The notes beneath the pieces were generated by a model. The model worked only from the letters and a program-made list of their open reading frames with translations. It did not search any database and had not been told where the DNA came from. A stretch of DNA of 58,498 nucleotides from an uncultured Gammaproteobacteria bacterium. Lineage in GTDB: Bacteria > Pseudomonadota > Gammaproteobacteria > Nitrosococcales > Methylophagaceae. Location of the stretch: NCBI GenBank assembly GCA_905479985.1, contig CAJQOM010000039.1:1-58498 (forward strand), written 5' to 3'. A program made the translations under genes and the position numbers. Shown piece after piece: positions 1 through 9,128 of this stretch (its first letter is position 1; each line of letters begins with the position of its first letter).

Positions 1-1
1 T

Positions 2-802
2 ACTGATCCTGAAAGTCTAGGCCATAAAAGCCTCGCGGTCAGTTTAAGTGACTTAGCAGCAATGGGGGCCACGCCCGCGTGGTTTACATTAGCTTTGACG
101 TTACCAGAAGTGAATGCGGATTGGCTGGCCGGTTTTGCCAAAGGTTTAACCCGTTTAGCGGATGAACATAACATCGCATTAATCGGCGGTGATACCACGC
201 GTGGTCCTCTAAGCATTACGGTTCAAGTCCATGGACATGTTGATGCCGAGCAAGCGTTTCGGCGTGATGGAGCGAAAGTTGGCGACAGTATTTATGTGTC
301 TGGGACTTTGGGTGATGCAGGTGCAGGCCTCAAATTAAAACAATCTCAGCTAAAGAATAAATCCGGTACAGCAACTGACTTAATTTTCCTGCAACAACGT
401 TTAGATAAGCCAACGCCTCGCGTTACGTTAGGGCAAAGTCTATTAGGTGTCGCCCATGCTGCCATCGACATTTCAGATGGCTTGATTGCTGACTTAAATC
501 ATATTTTAGAAAAAAGTAATGTCGGTGCTCAAATCAATTTGGACGCATTACCGATTTCGGCTGAATTAATGGGTATCGTAGGCAGGGAAGAGGCTGAGAA
601 ACTAGCGCTATATTCTGGTGATGATTACGAGTTATGTTTTACCGCATCACCTGAAAAAGACCGTGAATTAGCCAATAAGATAAAAGACACCTACGTCAAG
701 ATTGGCACGATTACCGATGACAACAACATCGTATTCATTAGGTTTGGACAAGAGATTGAATTAACAGGAGCAGGCTATGAACACTTCTCAACCGGAAGTT
801 AA
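2..802 (+). CDS. thiL: Thiamine-monophosphate kinase ThiL (5' truncated by window edge)
   Basis: ThiL phosphorylates thiamine monophosphate to the cofactor thiamine pyrophosphate in the cytosol. The frame is already open at base 2, so about 60 N-terminal residues lie outside the window and 266 are visible. Family motifs seen in order are SLSDLAAMGA (nucleotide/Mg site), GGDTTRGP, GDSIYVSGTLGDAGAGL, the DISDGL box and SGDDYELCFT. The ATG at 62 lies inside the first of these motifs and is not the true start. The last 26 bases overlap pgpA, the usual thiL-pgpA pairing of gammaproteobacteria, so the two are probably co-transcribed. Confidence 0.95.
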   Translation, partial: TDPESLGHKSLAVSLSDLAAMGATPAWFTLALTLPEVNADWLAGFAKGLTRLADEHNIALIGGDTTRGPLSITVQVHGHVDAEQAFRRDGAKVGDSIYVSGTLGDAGAGLKLKQSQLKNKSGTATDLIFLQQRLDKPTPRVTLGQSLLGVAHAAIDISDGLIADLNHILEKSNVGAQINLDALPISAELMGIVGREEAEKLALYSGDDYELCFTASPEKDRELANKIKDTYVKIGTITDDNNIVFIRFGQEIELTGAGYEHFSTGS

Positions 803-1265
803 CTTCCGAGAACTGATCAAAAGGCCAGTTTGTTTCCTCGGACTAGGTTTCGGCTCAGGCCTCGCACCAAAAGCACCGGGCACATTTGGCACCATAGCCG
901 CGATTCCTATTTATCTATTGATGCAGGACTTATCTTTAATGCTTTATATAGCATTAACTGTGATTGGATTTATAGTGGGTATTTGGATCTGCCAACAATC
1001 AGCAGATTGGCTCGGAACAGAAGATCCTTCTGCCGTAGTATGGGATGAAATAGTCGGTTATCTCGTCACCATGATCGCAGCACCACAAGGCTGGCAATGG
1101 GCTGTGCTGGGGTTTATATTATTCCGTTTTTTCGATATTTTAAAACCCTGGCCAATCAGCCTAGCCGATAAAAAACTCCACGGCGGCTTTGGCATTATGT
1201 TTGATGATGTAATTGCTGGTATTTTTGCCGGTGTTTTGTTGCAGTTAACTTATTATGTAAGCTAA
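777..1265 (+). CDS. pgpA: Phosphatidylglycerophosphatase A
   Basis: PgpA dephosphorylates phosphatidylglycerophosphate to phosphatidylglycerol in the inner membrane. The 162-residue protein has the family length and motifs: GFGSGLAPKAPGTFGT near the N-terminus, DPSAVVWDEIVGY (acidic metal-binding segment), FRFFDILKPWPI and a C-terminal GIMFDDVIAGIFAG membrane segment. The ATG at 777 has an AGGAG six bases upstream, inside the end of thiL, which supports coupled translation. The stop codon abuts the stop of the convergent pilin gene with no spacer, and no terminator hairpin is visible between them. Confidence 0.95.
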   Translation: MNTSQPEVNFRELIKRPVCFLGLGFGSGLAPKAPGTFGTIAAIPIYLLMQDLSLMLYIALTVIGFIVGIWICQQSADWLGTEDPSAVVWDEIVGYLVTMIAAPQGWQWAVLGFILFRFFDILKPWPISLADKKLHGGFGIMFDDVIAGIFAGVLLQLTYYVS

Positions 1266-1664
1266 TTACCAACAGCCTGCCTCTGTACCATTATTACCCC
1301 TTACTCCTGTCTGGATTAAAGTCATTGTCCCGCAGCCGTCACCTACTTGTCCTCCAAGTGGGGCAGCAGTGATGGAGAATGAGGCCGCAAGCGGCGCCAT
1401 GGTGTAATTATAAAAATTGGTATCGGTTATACCTGATGCAGCTTCTGTTGCAGTAGCATAACTATTTGTTTCTGTAAAAATACGCTCGGCAAAAGCGGCA
1501 TATTGAATTAAATCCCCTTGAGCATCGGCCCGCCTTGCTCTTTGCACACTGTCTTGATAACTCGGATAAGCGATAGCGGTTAAAATAGCAATAATCGCTA
1601 GGGCAATCATCAGCTCTATCAGGGTAAAACCTGAACTGAGAGTACGTTTATTTTGTTTTATCAT
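1266..1664 (-). CDS. pilE: Type IV minor pilin PilE-like
   Basis: A type IV pilin-like protein of 132 residues. It has a short basic leader ending in Gly, then the class III prepilin signature FTLIELMIALAIIAIL with Glu at +5, and YPSYQDSVQRARRADAQ, a pattern typical of PilE-type minor pilins. PilD would cleave after the Gly. Two cysteines near the C-terminus (GCG and the terminal GCW) probably form the D-region disulfide. It is the last gene of the minor-pilin operon, 71 bases after pilY1, the same position PilE occupies in Pseudomonas. It is probably a minor rather than the major pilin because of this context; function beyond that is inferred. Confidence 0.88.
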   Translation of the reverse strand: MIKQNKRTLSSGFTLIELMIALAIIAILTAIAYPSYQDSVQRARRADAQGDLIQYAAFAERIFTETNSYATATEAASGITDTNFYNYTMAPLAASFSITAAPLGGQVGDGCGTMTLIQTGVRGNNGTEAGCW

Positions 1665-1735
1665 AATTTAAATCCATATAGCCGAGGTCAAGGGGAAGAC
1701 CATGGAAACAACCCATGTTCACAAGCCTCAATTAT

Positions 1736-4700
1736 TTATTGACTAAAATCCAGTTGCCGCCAAGACTGCCTACCTGAAAAGCCTGGACCTGGGTTTTCTA
1801 CAGTCACTTCAATAGCACCTGATGAACCACTATTGTATTTATATTCCTTTTGACCATCAGCAGAGTTGACGATGCTAGGCGCTGAAATAATACCGACCTG
1901 TGATTTTTTACCGCTGGAGGCTCCGATTATCGTTTCACCAGGATTCCATATGCCGTCATTATTTGCGTCAATGAAAATAAAGTCTTTTTCATCAAAGACA
2001 CCATCACCATTTAAATCAAAAGGTGTGAAGGCAAGCCGTCCACCGGAATATAAATCGAGTTCCATTAGCCAACCACTACCACCAAAAGTACAAGGGTCAT
2101 TTGATGGCAAGAGTGTTGCGAAAATAATACGGCCATTACGGATGACAGGATTACTAACTTGGCGTTCACCTAAATTATCAGTATTGCCACCTTCGGTATT
2201 AATGAGATCCATATACCAGCCAGAATGAGTAGACCAACTAATATTGGTATCACTGGTTAGGCGGAGATCAAAGCCAAACTGAGAATGTTCGGAAAGAATA
2301 GATTGCTGAAGTAAATTACTTCTATTGAATGAAGTTAACGTTGCCCCAGCTTCATCCCAGATACTATAAAACGTCTGAGTCACTTGCCCTACCGGATTAT
2401 TATCACCAAGCTCAAAGTATTTACCGGTACCAAAATAAACTAAGAAACCAGGTAATGTCGGGTGACGAGCAATCTGTAATTGAGTAGTAATTGGTTGTAT
2501 ATTATTTGCAGTACATGTAGTTCCAGCACAGGCCGTAAATAATGGCGTTTTCTGTGTGGTTGAGTTGATAGCAACAAGTGGATCAAAGGCAAATCTCCAA
2601 GTACTCTCTGCACCACTGATATCCAATTTCCAAACGTTACCAAACAAGTCGCCCGCATAAATGGCATCAGCGATATTATCACCATCAACATCGATAACGG
2701 ATGGTGTGGTAATACCATTAGGCCTCTGGCCTGTTGTGACATCTTGATTAGGGTCTTGTGCAGTACCGACACCAGTATCAAATTTACTAATTAATGTACC
2801 CGTTTCGATATCAACAATGTAGATGACGGCATTACCGGTTGCACTGGCATTACTATCAGCAACCGTATTATTGAAACCATTCCCAAAAACAGCGGCCCAT
2901 TTGCCATTATGCAAGCGCACAATACTCGGTTGGCCATAGGTATAACCTAAGTCTGAATCATTAGCATCAGTAAATTCGAACAGTACTTTACTCGCACCTG
3001 AGCTCTCACTCACAAAATCTGTTCCGGGGTCGGTAACATCTAAAGCAAATAAGCCCTGCCCACCACCACCTAAGCCAGAGATAAGGACGGTATGCCATGC
3101 ACTACCATAAAAGGCATCGATAACGGATGAAGCACCATCAACCATATATTCATGGCTATAGTTTGGGTTAGATAAATTTCCTATCCGGCTAAAAACACTG
3201 TTGGGAATGAAAGCAAATTCTTCAACGAGTGTTGCAGCATCAAAAGCATGGTACATACCATCATTCGCACCGACATATACTAGCGGTTTTCTCGCGCTAT
3301 AGGCAGATTTAAAGCTAGAATAAGGAGTTGAATTCTCTAGAGCGCCAGAGCCCCAATTATCTGCATACCTTGATATAGGCGGGCCTATATAGGTTGGAGC
3401 AGAGTGAACAATATCACCGAGAACAGTACTACGATTTCTAAAAGTACCGCCACTGCTCTCTTCCAGAGATTGATCGCCACGCAAGAAGTTCAAAACATTC
3501 ACATCATTATTCAATAACGCTTCTTGAGCGCTAGATAGTCCTGTAGTAGCATCTCCTGTCCATTGGAAAGGTCTACCCGGGTTAGTTGATGCTCCATTTG
3601 ACGTAATGATAATACGACTACTTGGCGCAGGAACAAGTTGGCCAGCATCTAGTGAAGCCGTCGCCGGAACAGTTCCTTCTTCATTAACAGTCGTTGTCAA
3701 TATGTCATCGCTTAAGATTGGAAAGGCTAAAAGCTGGCCACTCCAGTCCTCACTATCAAATCGTGCTTGATAGAGCGTACTGTTGCTAGAAATAGAGCCA
3801 GAATTTAAAGCGACAGCGGAAGCAGAACTCGCGCCAGCAGCATCTTGGAAGACTTCTCTTAAAGCAGTTTCTAATGCAGCACCGTCTTCAGAGGCATAGG
3901 CTGAACCGCCAGCATTATCAGCAGTGTCCTGAAGTATGGGTCGAATACTGCCACCTGCGAAACCAACTGTATGTACATGTAAGAATTGACCTTTGTCTTT
4001 TGCCGCTTGTCCAGTCAAATCACTACGTAAATCCCGGGAGCCTTCTAGCGCTTTGCCACTTGTTGCGTCAATACAACTTTTAGTGCCGACTGCTGTATCA
4101 CAAAAAGCCCAGTAAGCAACATCATCTAAATTACCATTACCGGTAACATTTGAGGAGTCCACAGCTTCTGCTATTTCACCACTTGCACTATCGTTATCAT
4201 AGTCTATAACTTCTGCTGGTAACCCTGCATCACGGTAGGGTTCGCCATCTGTAAAAACGATAACACTGGATTTAGCACACCAGAGCTTTTTGCCTTCATC
4301 TTGATAATAGTAAGGGTCCCTTTCTGGGTTGGTAACATCAGCAAGCTCAAAATCTTTAAAACCAGTACTGACATCAGCATAATACGGTGTATCTTGTTCG
4401 AAATATTGAATGACTTCCCATAAGTTTTCTGCTAATGGTGTCGTACCCCAAATTAAAGGGTAATGCTCAATAGAGTCGACCACATCACCTATTGGTGAAG
4501 AGATATAACCCGTTAAATTCCTATAGCCACCACCGCTAGCATCAGAAGGTTTTTTAACAAAGGGGTTATTAGGGATATTGAAGTTCATCGTACCACCATC
4601 AGTTTTAACACTGTTGTAGATATCTCCATCATTTGGTGGGTAGCGATAGAAAGAAACACCTAGTCTGACATCTGGTGCCAATAGTTGTAACAATCCCGTT

Positions 4701-6355
4701 GGTTCAACAACAGTCACTAGGGCTAAATTAATTTCTGACGGAATGCCCTGCAGAGCAATATAACCAACAGTTTCATTGGAATGGCTATTGTCAGAATCGC
4801 AAGAGGGTTCTTCTTCAGCGAAAATAGTTGCTTCAGTAGACGAAACTGATCTCAATCTTAGAACGGCAGGATCCAAGTCGGTTGGATCTACAATAGAATT
4901 GAGGCTTGCAATAAAAGCAGGAGTACCAGAGAAACCAGGCGTGAAAGTGATAGCTTTATCAGCTTGATTGACACTACCTTGTGTTCCCGCTAGTAATCTG
5001 AGGCCGTTCGTGGCATCTGTCATATCACCAACTTGTACAGCAATATAACCAATAGTTTCTGAGAACAGGGTTGGGACAGGGGAAGTAGAACTAACGTTTT
5101 CTTGTTGTTGTAAAGCGACATCAAATCCAGTAGTAGAAACTGAAAAAGCTCTGGCGTTTACAGCGCCTCCGTTATTATGAGTCATAGTGGATACCGCAAT
5201 AGCAGGGTTTGCGGGGAAAGCAGCCAAGCCAACGGATTCGAAATTTTTTACATCGACTGGCGCTGTACAGCTTCCGCCAGACTCTACGCCTTTACTTGCG
5301 TATTCTTTAGCGGTACTTATCGTGCCAGCTTCTATTCGAAGTGGGCTTGCCCCACTTAAAGTATGATTTCCAGGTTCAATAACTATATATGAGACTTGCT
5401 CTGTAGTGTGTGTAGCGTCATTATAAGGCCACTCTTGAGCTGAAATTTTGAACCCAGTTGTTGTAACATCTTTAATGCGAACAACTGCTGGGTCACCGCC
5501 ATTAATAGTAGGCGGCTTAGCAATGACTACTGGTGCAGAGCCGTATGTTTTAGTGAATGTAACGTCCGTCCAAGAAGCAGCGGTGAGTAACTTAGAACTG
5601 TCCACAGTAGCTTTGATACTTGTTTTGCCAAACTCGCCGACCTTACTGTTAGCAGAGTCATAAATAAACCCACTATCGGAACTACCGATAGAAATCTTGG
5701 CATAGGGGTCATAAAGTGCCATTTGAGCACCTGAGTTTTCATGAGCTGGCGAGGTCACCATGACCGTTTGATCGTTAGGGACAGGAGAGTAATTATCACT
5801 ATTACTGAGTTTGCCGCCGAATTTGTCATCAGCAAATTCATTATTAGCAACAATTTTATATTTGTAACCAGAGCCATATGAAAAAGCGGTACGACTTTCA
5901 ACTTTACCGCCAACTAAAACTTGACGACTAGCATCAACCCGCCGAGTTGTTAGCCAGTTTAAATATCGGCCACTCCAGCATGTTGTATTGCCGGCAGCAG
6001 GGGTACAGTTGGTTTTGTAAAAGGCGCCTGTTTTGGTAGTATCAATGCCAATACCACCATATGCAGCAGCATTGACAGCAATAGTTGAATCGTATTGATA
6101 ATTCTCTGTTGCCTCAAACATACCGTAGTAGTCAATACTCGGGTCGAAACCAGTCCGTATAGAGCCTCTCCAGCCCGAATCCTCGTACATAGGAATTTTC
6201 ATACTGCCCGAATTATCCATCATCACCATAATGTTAGGTTTGATAGCACCGCCGAGATATAAAGGTGTTTCGCTTAGACTTAGCGGGACTGCAAGAGCTG
6301 TGTGAGAGGTTAGAGAAAACAAGACCAGTAGTAAGGCTCTAATGTGTAATTTCAT
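1736..6355 (-). CDS. pilY1: Type IV pilus tip-associated adhesin PilY1 with extra lectin-like modules
   Basis: PilY1 is the large secreted tip adhesin and mechanosensor that works with the minor pilins to prime pilus assembly. The 1539-residue protein starts with a Sec signal peptide (hydrophobic core about residues 6-20, ending near TALA). A von Willebrand A fold begins near residue 41 with an intact MIDAS motif (D47, S49, S51 in MDNSGSM) and resumes near residues 697-708 (VIVFTDGEPYRD). The C-terminal half is the PilY1 beta-propeller, with a Ca-loop DVDGDNIADAIYAGD near 1220 and an EF-hand-like DLNGDGVFDEKD near 1445. About 280 residues (260-540) inside the VWA region form three related beta-rich repeats not present in the shorter Pseudomonas protein. 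It sits between pilX and pilE. Confidence 0.92.
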   Translation of the reverse strand: MKLHIRALLLVLFSLTSHTALAVPLSLSETPLYLGGAIKPNIMVMMDNSGSMKIPMYEDSGWRGSIRTGFDPSIDYYGMFEATENYQYDSTIAVNAAAYGGIGIDTTKTGAFYKTNCTPAAGNTTCWSGRYLNWLTTRRVDASRQVLVGGKVESRTAFSYGSGYKYKIVANNEFADDKFGGKLSNSDNYSPVPNDQTVMVTSPAHENSGAQMALYDPYAKISIGSSDSGFIYDSANSKVGEFGKTSIKATVDSSKLLTAASWTDVTFTKTYGSAPVVIAKPPTINGGDPAVVRIKDVTTTGFKISAQEWPYNDATHTTEQVSYIVIEPGNHTLSGASPLRIEAGTISTAKEYASKGVESGGSCTAPVDVKNFESVGLAAFPANPAIAVSTMTHNNGGAVNARAFSVSTTGFDVALQQQENVSSTSPVPTLFSETIGYIAVQVGDMTDATNGLRLLAGTQGSVNQADKAITFTPGFSGTPAFIASLNSIVDPTDLDPAVLRLRSVSSTEATIFAEEEPSCDSDNSHSNETVGYIALQGIPSEINLALVTVVEPTGLLQLLAPDVRLGVSFYRYPPNDGDIYNSVKTDGGTMNFNIPNNPFVKKPSDASGGGYRNLTGYISSPIGDVVDSIEHYPLIWGTTPLAENLWEVIQYFEQDTPYYADVSTGFKDFELADVTNPERDPYYYQDEGKKLWCAKSSVIVFTDGEPYRDAGLPAEVIDYDNDSASGEIAEAVDSSNVTGNGNLDDVAYWAFCDTAVGTKSCIDATSGKALEGSRDLRSDLTGQAAKDKGQFLHVHTVGFAGGSIRPILQDTADNAGGSAYASEDGAALETALREVFQDAAGASSASAVALNSGSISSNSTLYQARFDSEDWSGQLLAFPILSDDILTTTVNEEGTVPATASLDAGQLVPAPSSRIIITSNGASTNPGRPFQWTGDATTGLSSAQEALLNNDVNVLNFLRGDQSLEESSGGTFRNRSTVLGDIVHSAPTYIGPPISRYADNWGSGALENSTPYSSFKSAYSARKPLVYVGANDGMYHAFDAATLVEEFAFIPNSVFSRIGNLSNPNYSHEYMVDGASSVIDAFYGSAWHTVLISGLGGGGQGLFALDVTDPGTDFVSESSGASKVLFEFTDANDSDLGYTYGQPSIVRLHNGKWAAVFGNGFNNTVADSNASATGNAVIYIVDIETGTLISKFDTGVGTAQDPNQDVTTGQRPNGITTPSVIDVDGDNIADAIYAGDLFGNVWKLDISGAESTWRFAFDPLVAINSTTQKTPLFTACAGTTCTANNIQPITTQLQIARHPTLPGFLVYFGTGKYFELGDNNPVGQVTQTFYSIWDEAGATLTSFNRSNLLQQSILSEHSQFGFDLRLTSDTNISWSTHSGWYMDLINTEGGNTDNLGERQVSNPVIRNGRIIFATLLPSNDPCTFGGSGWLMELDLYSGGRLAFTPFDLNGDGVFDEKDFIFIDANNDGIWNPGETIIGASSGKKSQVGIISAPSIVNSADGQKEYKYNSGSSGAIEVTVENPGPGFSGRQSWRQLDFSQ
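4745..5575 (-). repeat. Three degenerate lectin-like protein repeats inside pilY1
   Basis: These bases encode PilY1 residues about 261-537. Three segments (about 262-328, 370-443 and 466-537) share a pattern: an aromatic near a starting F, then PxVxA or PAxxA, an R-x-(K/R)-x-V stretch, (T/S)TxGF, a charged loop with E or D residues, and an ending (E/Q)-x-(V/I)-x-Y-I-(A/V). This resembles H-type lectin beta-sandwich modules. The resemblance is from pattern reading only; repeat identity is low and the boundaries are approximate. Confidence 0.55.
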
Positions 6356-6356
6356 T

Positions 6357-6917
6357 CTAAAATCTCCTAGCCGTAATGCTTTGTACTAATTGTCTGGATT
6401 GGCCATTAGCACCCGTACCTTTAGCAGTGACTTGATAATAGTTGATACCCGGCGGTGGGTTGTTTGTGCCAATGACAAGCGTGTCAGAGTCGAAATATTT
6501 AAACTCAATAATGTGGTGTGGCTTGTTGTTAGGGTTACCTAGGGGGAGCTCGAAGCCTTGCAATGTCGCTCCAGATTGCACTGCATTGGCATTCCACCAA
6601 ACGGCATTACGAATAGTGTCGAACCACCAAGGTGTTGAGTCTGCAGAGTTCGGATCCATGGCGTTGAAACCCCACACAGGAGCCGTGTCAACAGCCGGTT
6701 CAGCAATGCTCGTCGCAAGCCAAACCTCACCTTCGCGTAAGGCTGTTTCAGCTGATTGGAAGGCCAAATTATTACTTTTCATATTACCGGCCATTTTTTC
6801 TTCTAGCCCAGTCACTTGCATTGAAGTCACACCAATCAGGGTAAGCAAGACGAGCATGATAAGGCTGATGATAAGAACAACACCGGACTGTTTTTGGTAC
6901 AAAAAATAATGATTCAT
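6357..6917 (-). CDS. pilX: Minor pilin PilX
   Basis: PilX is a minor pilin in the priming complex under PilY1. I place the start at the ATG at 6917 (MNHYFLYQKQSG), giving 186 residues, because the longer open frame to 7055 would run back into pilW. The leader ends in Gly, followed by VVLIISLIMLVLLTLIGVTSMQ and LEEKMAGNMKSNNLAFQSAE, the typical PilX N-terminus. As known for this family, the otherwise conserved Glu at +5 is absent. It lies 10 bases after pilW and one base before pilY1, so all are in one transcript. Confidence 0.9.
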   Translation of the reverse strand: MNHYFLYQKQSGVVLIISLIMLVLLTLIGVTSMQVTGLEEKMAGNMKSNNLAFQSAETALREGEVWLATSIAEPAVDTAPVWGFNAMDPNSADSTPWWFDTIRNAVWWNANAVQSGATLQGFELPLGNPNNKPHHIIEFKYFDSDTLVIGTNNPPPGINYYQVTAKGTGANGQSRQLVQSITARRF

Positions 6918-6927
6918 ATGAATAAAC

Positions 6928-7962
6928 CTAGGGCAGCCTATTGCGGAGTGCAATGGTTGAAGTAAATACGCGCCGAATTCTTCTGTCGTTAGTAGGGGAA
7001 GCGACGGTATCACCAAAAATAGTATAGGGAATAGCCTGTGTTGCAACATTATCATCGATGGTAAAAGCGACTAGACTTACCCGGAGACTGACAACATTGT
7101 CCATCGTTAATCCTGCTGTACCTGCCGGGACGTATGAGTCGGCGGTATTGTCATTATTGTTATCTTGGCCATAGAGCACTTGCATGTTCTCAATCCCTTC
7201 TACAATTTCTTGATTATTCCTAAATAGGGCAAACCCATTGACGCCACCTTGAATGTCATAGGTATTCAAGGTCAATGTATAAAGGGATGCCTCGCCGGTA
7301 TACACTCTAGATAAACAATGGCCAGCAGCACATGCTAAAGGGTTGAAGTTACCCGGTTCAGCGATTTGAGTAGGCCCAGGGTTACTGATGAATGACCCCG
7401 TAACATGGCCTATTGTTGTGCCAGCTGAAGGGTCATTGGTAATTTGAAATATATCGGATTGGGTGCAATCGGCTAATAGAATTATGTCACCCTGCTCGAA
7501 AGGGTGGCCAGTGGTAACCGTGATGTTTGATGATGCAAGTGGACCGAAGGGCGGCTGAACAGCTGCACCGCTATCGGAAGCATTGAGGAGGGTGAGTATA
7601 TCACTACCATCAAGCGCGACACTGGCGCCTGCAGCACCATTGGTACCACCTATACCAGCGGTAAATTGATGGAGAGCAGGATCATAATTACCACTCGTTG
7701 TGTCAATGTGATTAGTCGCCTCACTCACACTACTATTTTTACAGCCAGCATAATCAGCCATTCGCACATCTCGACTAATAATTTGCATTGCAAAGCGTGC
7801 ATTTTCCTGTAATCGAGATAGGTTTTCTTGAACGCGATAAGTTTGTTGACTACTAGAAAATAATTGAATCAACCCAGCGGTGAGGAAAATACCGATTGCA
7901 ACGGCTATCATTAATTCAACAAGGGACAGGCCAAGTTGTCGGTTTTTAGGTGAGAGCCTCAT
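6928..7962 (-). CDS. pilW: Minor pilin PilW
   Basis: PilW is a large minor pilin of the priming complex. The 344-residue product begins with a basic leader, RQLG, then LSLVELMIAVAIGIFLTAG with Glu at +5, followed by the PilW hallmark YRVQENLSRLQENARFAMQIISRDVRMADYAGC near residues 45-75. The C-terminal domain is beta-rich and carries several cysteines. The start ATG overlaps the pilV stop by four bases, so translation is coupled. Length agrees with longer PilW proteins of environmental gammaproteobacteria. Confidence 0.92.
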   Translation of the reverse strand: MRLSPKNRQLGLSLVELMIAVAIGIFLTAGLIQLFSSSQQTYRVQENLSRLQENARFAMQIISRDVRMADYAGCKNSSVSEATNHIDTTSGNYDPALHQFTAGIGGTNGAAGASVALDGSDILTLLNASDSGAAVQPPFGPLASSNITVTTGHPFEQGDIILLADCTQSDIFQITNDPSAGTTIGHVTGSFISNPGPTQIAEPGNFNPLACAAGHCLSRVYTGEASLYTLTLNTYDIQGGVNGFALFRNNQEIVEGIENMQVLYGQDNNNDNTADSYVPAGTAGLTMDNVVSLRVSLVAFTIDDNVATQAIPYTIFGDTVASPTNDRRIRRVFTSTIALRNRLP

Positions 7963-8450
7963 GGTTGAAAGCTCACTTGGAAATTAGGATCATTAGCATC
8001 AAGAAGCGTATCTCGGTTTTCATCCCAAGTAATGCTGACGGTAAAAATAGTGCCATTAAGCACAATAGTACCAGTGGCATCAGCAGCAACACCACCAGGA
8101 GCTAATGTTGCATCAATCGTGGTATTCCATTCAAGAAGATCATTTTGAGCCATTTGAATAGCGGTACAGCCCGCCACCGCCATGCAGTTTGCAATTGGCG
8201 CAGCTGCAGGTGCACCGGTATAGGTACCAATCGCCGCTGGGTTTGCCCGCATACGGTCAATGATATCGTAGGCCAATATAGTCGCTTGGCTCCTATTATA
8301 GGCACTTTGATTAAAGTTTAACCCTGTTGCTTGTAGCCCTGCCAAGCCTAGAAGACCAATGCCTAGAATGACAACGGTAATTAAAACCTCAATGAGGCCA
8401 AAACCATTTTGCTGCTTTGAGGATAAAGGTGATAATTTCGTCATGGGCAT
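7959..8450 (-). CDS. pilV: Minor pilin PilV
   Basis: PilV is a minor pilin acting with FimT, PilW and PilX. The 163-residue protein has a leader ending QQNG, then FGLIEVLITVVILGIGLLGLAGLQ, a PilV-type prepilin N-terminus with Glu at +5. The downstream YNRSQATILAYDIIDRMRANPAA is also characteristic of PilV. It overlaps fimT by ten bases and pilW by four, so it sits in the middle of a tightly packed operon. Two internal cysteines (NCMAVAGC) may form a disulfide. Confidence 0.92.
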   Translation of the reverse strand: MPMTKLSPLSSKQQNGFGLIEVLITVVILGIGLLGLAGLQATGLNFNQSAYNRSQATILAYDIIDRMRANPAAIGTYTGAPAAAPIANCMAVAGCTAIQMAQNDLLEWNTTIDATLAPGGVAADATGTIVLNGTIFTVSITWDENRDTLLDANDPNFQVSFQP

Positions 8451-9004
8451 ACCACATTGTTGCCATTGCCATCTTCAACAGTACCATCGGCATTACTATC
8501 ACGAGCAAGCCCGGGCCGGCCAGTATTGTTAATAACGATACCTCTCGCGCTAGTTGCACCACGGGCATCGCAGAATCTAAATGTACTGATTAAATTAGCT
8601 CGGGAAAAACCAGTGCCATTGTAGGTAACGTTCGCCTGCGTAAAAGTGATGGTGTTGCCACCAGTGATTGCACCATGTATACGTAACACAGTATCGACAC
8701 CAGCATCGACAACGGCATCGGCATCGTCGTCGGCAAATACAATCCAACCATTTTGCCAGTTTCCTATACAGCTAGTGCCGTTACTACTAGGACATGTCGT
8801 AACATTATTATTTAGTTTGATGGCTTCGCTTCTTGCGAGTCCAAGTGATGCTTGTAATTCATTAACTTGGGTGACAAGCCTATTGTTTTGAATGGTTGCC
8901 GTAAAACTAGGGGCTGCTATCGCAGCTAAAATAGCAGCAATAGCCAACACAATCATTAATTCAATGATTGTGAATCCGCTATGTTGTGGTTGGGCTTTGA
9001 CCAT
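8441..9004 (-). CDS. fimT: FimT/FimU-type minor pilin, copy 1
   Basis: A GspH/FimT-family minor pilin of 187 residues. The leader ends SG, followed by FTIIELMIVLAIAAILAAIAAPSF (start of the mature protein, Glu at +5) and the family motif NELQASLGLARSEAIKLNN. The C-terminal domain has a GNWQNGWIVFADDD turn, RFCDARG, SARGIVINNTGRPG and a terminal VVCP. It overlaps pilV. FimT-like pilins can bind DNA during natural transformation in some species, but that cannot be inferred for this copy from sequence alone. A clear paralogue lies 124 bases upstream. Confidence 0.9.
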   Translation of the reverse strand: MVKAQPQHSGFTIIELMIVLAIAAILAAIAAPSFTATIQNNRLVTQVNELQASLGLARSEAIKLNNNVTTCPSSNGTSCIGNWQNGWIVFADDDADAVVDAGVDTVLRIHGAITGGNTITFTQANVTYNGTGFSRANLISTFRFCDARGATSARGIVINNTGRPGLARDSNADGTVEDGNGNNVVCP

Positions 9005-9128
9005 TTTTCACTCTATATAATTATTCACCTTAGATAATAGGCGCTTGATGATATTGCTGTAAAGCTGACTAAAACGAGAAGTGAGAGCTAAGTCACGCTT
9101 TGGTATTGAAAGTGGAACAGATTTAATG

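Noticed and set aside
1866-2228. 120-codon frame antisense to pilY1
   Set aside because: Shadow of a clear pilY1 beta-propeller coding region.
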